DNA of 64,000 nucleotides from the NCBI RefSeq assembly GCF_032118995.1, contig NC_092657.1:3531891-3595890 (forward strand), in the 5' to 3' direction. Origin of the DNA: Asterias amurensis (taxonomy: Eukaryota > Echinodermata > Asteroidea > Forcipulatida > Asteriidae). Positions 61,501-64,000 of the stretch are shown here, one piece after another. Numbering within the stretch: position 1 is the stretch's first letter; each line of letters starts with the position of its first letter. The notes under the pieces are model-generated. The model searched no databases, was not told where the DNA came from, and saw only the letters and a list, made by a program, of their open reading frames with translations. Made by a program: the position numbers and the translations under genes.

Positions 61501-62656
61501 TCTTCTGTGTGTTGTGCCCTTGTAGGACCTGCTTTCTTAGCTGTAGGTTTTACTTAAAATATCTCAGAACCCATATCATGGAAGAGTAAAAGGTAAACCC
61601 AATGTTATTGGTTCACATAGCAAACACACCCTTGTTTACAGTTTCCTCAAGCTTGTGAGCTATGTAAAGTGATTAAGTTCACTTATGAAGCATGATTTCA
61701 TTACCAAAAACATATAACAATAGTAATGACTAATAGAATTACTGTTGGCTATCTGGCTGTAATGGGTAATATTTCTAAAGATTAGTGTTACCAGAATAAT
61801 CTCCTGAACTTTGAAGACCTTCCAGAGAATCCAGTAGAATGATCGGCCGCTGAAGAACATTCGCCAATCCAAAAATGTGAATATTCTGAAGTCCAAAGGC
61901 TTCGGTCTCGCTGGGTAGATAATCCGGGTCACTCTCAGCGATGATCTGCGTCCATTCGCTGCTGTCAAGAAAATCCTTGAAGTGGTTCTTGTACTTTGTG
62001 ATATTCGCAAGGAAGTGTTTCTTGAGGCTCGTTCTGAGGGCGTGCCAGAAGAGCTCTCGCCCCACGAGGGCGCGGGAGATGCCGTGGACGAGACAGTGTC
62101 CGTCCCCGTCGGCGTGGATTGGAATCAGAACCTCCTCGGTCCCGTTCATCTGGTTGATGAAGTTTAGGGTGTCCTTCAGGTACTTTGCGCTTCCTGTCTG
62201 GTCACGTCCGTACCCCATAATCCCGATGTGCTCGGGCTGGATCAGGAAGCTACGGCTTCCTAAGATGCTGCAATCGAACATGTCACTGCCTTGATTCAAC
62301 GACGTCAACGGCTGTGCTTTGCCCTGTTTGTTCATACCGTAGAATGTCAACAGAGGGCTGAGAAGCTTGCAGTGGTAGTTGGAGAGTCCAAGCACCTTGA
62401 CCGAGTCGGCTGTCTGCTTCGGGACAACGTTCCCGACCAAGAGGTTGCGGACCATATTGTGAAGCGCCACTTCGGGGTCGGTGACCTCCTGGACATTACT
62501 CAGGGATGCACGCTCATGGCGCTGCCCGCATCCAGTGCACTCGATGCTCGAGTCGTAGGACGGGAAGTAGAGTTTCGTCTGGCATTTCTCGTCGGGGCAG
62601 TGACCACTCAGCATGCGGTAGCGTTCTTCAACCTGAGATGAGGAGCGGGATAGCAT
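51508..62656 (-). CDS. VCPIP1: Deubiquitinating protein VCPIP1 (VCIP135), fourteen coding exons
   Basis: The human homologue is an OTU cysteine protease that binds the p97/VCP-p47 complex and is needed for Golgi and ER membrane reassembly; it also removes ubiquitin from SPRTN (established knowledge). Exons on the - strand: 62656-61792, 61288-61160, 60865-60735, 59779-59668, 59063-58845, 58643-58556, 58101-57958, 57717-57528, 57343-57038, 56603-56316, 55276-55072, 53925-53770, 53466-53279 and 52524-51508. Phases all agree: 4038 bp, 1345 residues, slightly longer than the human protein. The N-terminal C20-x4-C25...C40-x2-C43 is a putative zinc site. The OTU has D185, C188 (DGDGHC) and H323 (GRNHF). 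Other cysteine pairs are 438/441, 510/513 and 544/546. A ubiquitin-like domain lies at about 812-893 (YGFPPKEL at 857-864). The tail after about 1040 is Ser/Thr/Glu-rich and probably disordered. Confidence 0.96.
52860..53225 (-). mobile_element. tRNA-derived SINE interrupted by a MITE, in VCPIP1 intron 13
   Basis: On the - strand: GTTGTGGCTTAGCGGTTAAG (box A) before the insert, then TGGTGGCTTAGTCATCAGGG and GTGTGGGTTCGAATCCCAGT (box B), CTTGTGTCCTTGAGTGTGAC after it. The insert 52967-53185 sits inside the anticodon-arm region of the head, immediately before TGGTG. Confidence 0.8.
52967..53185. mobile_element. MITE, GGGCCCAATTTCAT family, inserted in a SINE
   Basis: GGGCCCAATTTCATAGAGCT begins and GCTCTATGAAATTGGGCCC ends it. 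The family words CTTAGCATGAAATTTATTCC, AACAGGATTACCAATC and ACTGGTATTCAGCTGT are present. Confidence 0.87.
53279..53466 (-). CDS. VCPIP1: VCPIP1 exon 13
   Basis: This exon encodes about residues 945-1007, from D-N-L-D-L-R-L-Y-S-L through S-I-Q-N-K. It includes NLMATLTNTDMWTYVQ, FERGGTFYAIV and GLTDGKHF, a conserved block in the family. The acceptor is CATCAG|G and the donor is AAG|GTAAGA. Confidence 0.94.
53770..53925 (-). CDS. VCPIP1: VCPIP1 exon 12
   Basis: This exon encodes about residues 893-944 (T-G-Q-P-M-D-T-G through E-S-L-Q-Q-E-T), a weakly conserved linker. It was accepted because both splice sites (TTTAG|TG, ACAG|GTATAG) and phases match exons 11 and 13. Confidence 0.85.
54290..54720 (-). 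mobile_element. Second tRNA-derived SINE interrupted by the same MITE, in VCPIP1 intron 11
   Basis: On the - strand: GGCGTGGCGGGTCGAGCAGA then CTCAAGCTCT before the insert, and TGGTGTTTCCTATCAGCAGA, box B GGGTTCGAGTCCCGG, CACTTGTGTCCTTCACCAAG and TTCAGATGGGACGTAAAGCT after it. The insert 54428-54670 lies immediately before TGGTG, the same position as in the 52.9-kb SINE. The SINE body may extend left of 54290. Confidence 0.8.
54428..54670. mobile_element. MITE, GGGCCCAATTTCAT family, inserted in a SINE (second case)
   Basis: GGGCCCAATTTCACAAGGCT begins and GCTCTATGAAATTGGGCCC ends it. The interior is the longer form, with AACAGCTGAATACCAGTAAC and AAATTTGGTTGGTAATCCTG. It differs in length from the 52967 insert (243 against 219 bp). 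Confidence 0.88.
55072..55276 (-). CDS. VCPIP1: VCPIP1 exon 11 (ubiquitin-like domain)
   Basis: This exon encodes residues 825-892: A-T-L-I-L-E-P-S-T-T-F then IRYGFPPKEL and EPVPLQNGDRVTVEV. This is the UBX/ubiquitin-like beta-grasp region that binds p97 partners in the family. The acceptor is TTTTTCAAG|GCA and the donor is AAAG|GTGAGA. Confidence 0.95.
55277..56315 (-). other. VCPIP1 intron 10 repeats
   Basis: This 1-kb intron has a lone fragment of the 50.4-51.3 kb repeat at 55375-55450 (GTATATCTACTTGCTGG, TTTTGAGAACTTGTCT). It also has an (ATT)n stretch at about 55446, a direct duplication CAACAAGAGGTGTGTCAGTC near 55720-55760, and a GGCGCC-containing retroposon-like stretch near 55880-55945. 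Confidence 0.5.
56316..56603 (-). CDS. VCPIP1: VCPIP1 exon 10
   Basis: This exon encodes residues 729-824: A-K-T-L-H-K-E-E-L-D-M-S (conserved), a charged Ser/Lys-rich linker (SKASSSSPSPSEE), then K-R-I-R-L-T-S-S-D-G-K-Q, the first strand of the ubiquitin-like domain. The acceptor is CATCCCAG|G and the donor is GCAG|GTAAAT. Confidence 0.94.
57038..57343 (-). CDS. VCPIP1: VCPIP1 exon 9
   Basis: This exon encodes residues 627-728, mostly a disordered Ser/Pro/Arg-rich stretch, ending M-P-S-K-I-I-L-T-G-L-A, which is conserved. The acceptor is TTTCAATAG|A and the donor is TGCA|GTAAGT. Confidence 0.93.
57528..57717 (-). CDS. VCPIP1: VCPIP1 exon 8
   Basis: This exon encodes about residues 563-626: F-P-V-S-L-K-W-K-G-Q-F-F-T-E-D-V-M-W-F-Q then LNSNAYEIA, KHFPGEFGSEKLVQQ and VVETILQN. 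I chose the acceptor CTTAAAAAG|T over the nearer TTCCAG because only it keeps frame with exon 7 and restores the family's FP-V/I-x-L-x-W. Confidence 0.93.
57958..58101 (-). CDS. VCPIP1: VCPIP1 exon 7
   Basis: This exon encodes about residues 516-563: K-Q-L-R-Q-I-Q-S-D-G-S-I-V-Y-F-N-G-D-R-T-N then KCNCGFKHYWDGQEYDN. C544 and C546 are likely metal ligands together with earlier CxxC pairs. The acceptor is ATTGCAG|G and the donor is CCGT|GTAAGG; read-through would hit an immediate TAA. Confidence 0.94.
58556..58643 (-). CDS. VCPIP1: VCPIP1 exon 6
   Basis: This short 88-bp exon encodes about residues 486-515 (L-N-C-S-Y-D-A-T-K-D-E-L-V-P through C-A-W-C-Q). The CSYD and CxWC matches to the family and correct phases support it. 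The acceptor is TTTACAG|AA and the donor is AGGG|GTAAGG with an ambiguous G run. Confidence 0.92.
58845..59063 (-). CDS. VCPIP1: VCPIP1 exon 5
   Basis: This exon encodes about residues 413-485: V-V-G-V-H-Q-N-I-I-I-E-N-T then FRCLLCSALSQIE, IPLEWLRQGGELYDLAKKLH. The acceptor is TTTCAG|G and the donor is GCATG|GTGAGA. The C438-x2-C441 pair is conserved in the family. Confidence 0.94.
59160..59260 (-). mobile_element. tRNA-derived SINE fragment in VCPIP1 intron 4
   Basis: The - strand shows GCCTCTAGCTACCGGGCACT, box A-like TGTGGTCTAGTTGGTAAGAC and box B-like GGTCCTGGGTTCAAATCCCA. It is the same type as 13050-13190 and different from the Leu/Ser-like family at 33 kb. Confidence 0.68.
59326..59640 (+). 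repeat. 78-bp tandem repeat in VCPIP1 intron 4
   Basis: TTCAGTCTTGGACTCAGTCA recurs at 59401, 59479 and 59557. Each unit adds GAGGACCCGGTTTAGTCTCA and CTCCGTCATTGAGGTCTCGG. The flanks are made of shorter GTCTCGGTCTTG-type words, so the unit itself looks built from a 6-12-bp motif. Confidence 0.88.
59668..59779 (-). CDS. VCPIP1: VCPIP1 exon 4
   Basis: This exon encodes residues 376-412: D-K-Y-V-Q-R-L-A-A-A-M-E-E-V-F then VEKYHLHPAVVADVHHYIYK. The acceptor is CGACAG|G and the donor is ACTG|GTAAGA. Similarity to the human segment after the OTU domain is strong. Confidence 0.94.
59860..60068 (+). repeat. Tandem repeat of TGTACCCA(T/C)-type words in VCPIP1 intron 3
   Basis: Words such as CATTTGTACCCACTGGTAC and CATCTGTGCCCATTTGTAC alternate with a period near 30 bp (10-bp sub-period). 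Open frames on both strands here are by-products of the periodicity. Confidence 0.85.
60165..60225 (+). repeat. Short tandem repeat ATCACCAGATCCAACACAAG
   Basis: Three roughly 20-bp units lie in tandem between the previous array and the next one in intron 3. Confidence 0.7.
60355..60705 (+). repeat. 113-115-bp tandem repeat, three copies, in VCPIP1 intron 3
   Basis: AATGGGTTTCAGGCTGGGTT starts units at 60368, 60481 and 60596. Each continues AACAGGTGAGCGTAGGTTTT and AAACTCGTCTTTCTCAGTGT, then a TTTGACC-rich end. The last unit stops about 30 bp before exon 3 on the + coordinate. Confidence 0.9.
60735..60865 (-). CDS. VCPIP1: VCPIP1 exon 3
   Basis: This exon encodes about residues 332-375: R-P-L-P-R-L-P-R-W-M-L-T-K-A-W-G-T-P then LIDSYIQFDEDD and CTVGGSRSL. 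The acceptor is TTCACAG|G and the donor is ACCG|GTGAGA. Confidence 0.94.
60885..61100. mobile_element. Decayed GGGCCCAATTTC-family element in VCPIP1 intron 2
   Basis: GGGCTAGTTTAATGAAGCAT, CAGCACAAACTTGCTAAGCA and AGGTTACCGGCCAAAATGTC match the 9326-9526 element in order. The right end is lost or unrecognisable. Confidence 0.5.
61160..61288 (-). CDS. VCPIP1: VCPIP1 exon 2 (OTU histidine)
   Basis: This exon encodes about residues 289-331: V-F-L-P-A-F-V-P-R-E-S-C-S-G-K then KPLCVAWSSSGRNHF and IALVGVK. H323 is the OTU catalytic histidine by position. The acceptor is CCTCAG|G and the donor is AAGG|GTAAGG. Confidence 0.95.
61792..62656 (-). CDS. VCPIP1: VCPIP1 exon 1 (zinc site and OTU cysteine)
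   Basis: This exon encodes residues 1-288. It has C20, C25, C40 and C43 in a zinc-ribbon-like arrangement, the EVTDPEVALHN and LGLSNYHCKLLSP blocks, and IPIHADGDGHCLVHGISRAL with C188. The donor is TCTG|GTAACA. The ATG at 62654-62656 is the first in frame before conserved sequence; the human proline-rich N-terminal extension is absent, so a further upstream start is possible but not seen. Confidence 0.93.
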
Positions 62657-62734
62657 CTTCGCAGATGATGGGTCAGGATCAAATCAAATACTGTAGAAAG
62701 AGAAACATCTTGAATTAAAAAATAGGCCTAACAC

Positions 62735-63030
62735 TTAAAGACAGTGGACACTATTGGTAATTGTCAAAGACCAGTCTTCTCACTTGGTGTATCTCAAAAT
62801 ATGCATAAAATAAACCTGTGAAAATTTGAGCTCAATTGGTCGTAGAAGTTGCGAGATTATTATGAAAGAAAAAACACCCTTGTTACACGAAGTTGTGTGC
62901 TTTCAGACTTGATATCGAGACTTCAAGTTCTAAATCTGAGGTCTCCAATCAAATTTTTGGAAAATTGCTTCGTTCATGGAAACTTTGTTACTTCAGAGGG
63001 AGCCGTGTCTCACAATGTTTTCTTGTAACC
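62735..63030. mobile_element. TTAA-type MITE, family A, copy 7 (inverted, right part missing)
   Basis: TTAAAGACAGTGGACACTAT is the family's right end in reverse. TGAAAATTTGAGCTCAATTG, AATGAAAGAAAA-type words and CCGTGTCTCACAATGTTTTC follow. It starts about 80 bp upstream of the VCPIP1 start codon, so it is close to that gene's promoter. Confidence 0.85.
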
Positions 63031-63177
63031 AAGTAAGTAGGCAGATATTTTCATGGCATCAGCCATTTAGTCTGCTATATTAACGTCGCAATAAAATTGA
63101 ACAGGAACTAGAAATTTTACTTTGTTAAATGTTCATCTCGTGCCAGGCCAACATTGTCGTTGTTGTGACATCAAGAG

Positions 63178-63352
63178 ATAGGAATCAGACCGTTTTTTAC
63201 TTTATTCCCCTTAAAAAATCCTACAAAATATTTACTGTACTAGGCCCCCCCTACCTTTTTATTTTTTTTATTTTTTTTCAGTGACTCCTATTAAGGATTT
63301 TTTGTTAAGGGGATAAAATCTGACATTTTTAATGGCCTGATTCCCGTCTCAT
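63178..63352. mobile_element. Inverted-repeat element with GGAATCAG ends upstream of VCPIP1
   Basis: GGAATCAGACCGTTTTTTAC and TATTCCCCTTAAAAAATCCT at the left pair with AGGATTTTTTGTTAAGGGGA TAAAATCTGAC and GGCCTGATTCCC at the right. The 40-bp loop holds CTTTTTATTTTTTT. It lies in the probable promoter region of VCPIP1. Confidence 0.75.
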
Positions 63353-64000
63353 GAATATTATGAAGTCACTGACTGGAAAGTGGAAACTTTTATTTTATTT
63401 TATCATTTACACTTCTGGTAGCTGACTTATCCCTACAGTGTTTTACACTTAGTTTAAATGAACAACATTGTGTTCTGGCAAAAATATAGTATTTTTTAAT
63501 CACACTTACACCACGATACAAAACAGTACACACTGACTCAGGATGGGGAAGTCCCAACTTAGGCCTTTTAATCAGCCTATATGCAATGCATTACAACAAT
63601 ACAAACACCACACACACACACAAACGTTTTCCCATCTCGGGAAACACCCTGCACTTTTAGTACGAGTTTGTCTTGTCTTATTCGCCATTAACTGAATTAT
63701 TAATTTCCACTTCCTCAACATCATTCTCTTGATTCATTGTACATTGTATACATTATGTATTTGTCTTTGCCCCCAAGTATTTAGTAATCAAGTGTATTTT
63801 GTACTGCATGCACACAGCGCGTTTAGCAGTTTTTAGCGATTGCACAAAATGAAACTAATTGAACATAAAAAAACACGACTGTTTCATCCGTTCTTCCTCA
63901 AAACTCGAAAGCAAAAGAGATCTACGATCATAAATATAATACAAACATTGAAATTACAATTGGTTTTAAAAAATGGAAGGATTCAAGAATGTTTTTTCAC
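63353..64000. other. Upstream flank of VCPIP1
   Basis: An (AC)n stretch lies near 63607-63622. I see no clear promoter motif or CpG island and no coding frame of note. Confidence 0.4.

Overview
The window is animal nuclear DNA. Genes are split by GT-AG introns, tRNA-derived SINEs and many short inverted-repeat elements (MITEs) fill introns and spacers, and a short TTAGGG-type telomeric tract is present. The gene set (a fibrinogen-domain lectin-like protein, a peptide-type GPCR, UAP1 and VCPIP1) and the repeat style suggest a deuterostome invertebrate. An echinoderm, probably a sea star, is my best guess, but that is inference.

Left third (1-26 kb): this part is gene-poor and repeat-rich. It opens inside a 30-bp minisatellite (1-689). 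An intronless class A GPCR follows (3057-4184, +), with a tandem repeat array directly upstream, and then an intronless secreted fibrinogen-related protein (5615-6613, +) whose promoter and signal-peptide region has a decayed duplicate upstream. From about 7 to 21 kb come MITEs, a 10.98-12.9 kb satellite containing a 400-bp higher-order repeat, three further tandem arrays (14.9-15.4, 17-18 and 20.6-21.1 kb), and a 14-bp minisatellite between two nearly identical 271-bp direct repeats (18.4-19.9 kb). I see no gene between 21.1 and 26.6 kb.

Middle (26.6-42.3 kb): UAP1 (UDP-N-acetylhexosamine pyrophosphorylase) lies on the + strand. I assembled it from nine coding exons whose phases all agree, giving 512 codons plus stop. 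Its introns hold SINEs, a 34-bp tandem array split by a SINE, and several MITE families.

Right third (42.3-64 kb): a 9-kb spacer packed with palindromic elements separates UAP1 from VCPIP1, which runs convergently on the - strand (62656 down to 51508). VCPIP1 is an OTU deubiquitinase that partners the p97/VCP ATPase. I assembled it from fourteen exons in consistent phase (1345 codons plus stop). The OTU Cys and His, several candidate zinc-binding cysteine pairs and the ubiquitin-like domain are all present.

The two multi-exon genes are ordinary housekeeping genes with no sign of a shared pathway. The unusual content is in the repeats: unrelated elements that share TTAAAGG-type ends, a perfect-TIR element carrying telomeric repeats, a SINE interrupted twice by the same MITE at the same position, and composite head-to-head palindromes. 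Positions were read by eye, so MITE and SINE boundaries may be off by a few bases.
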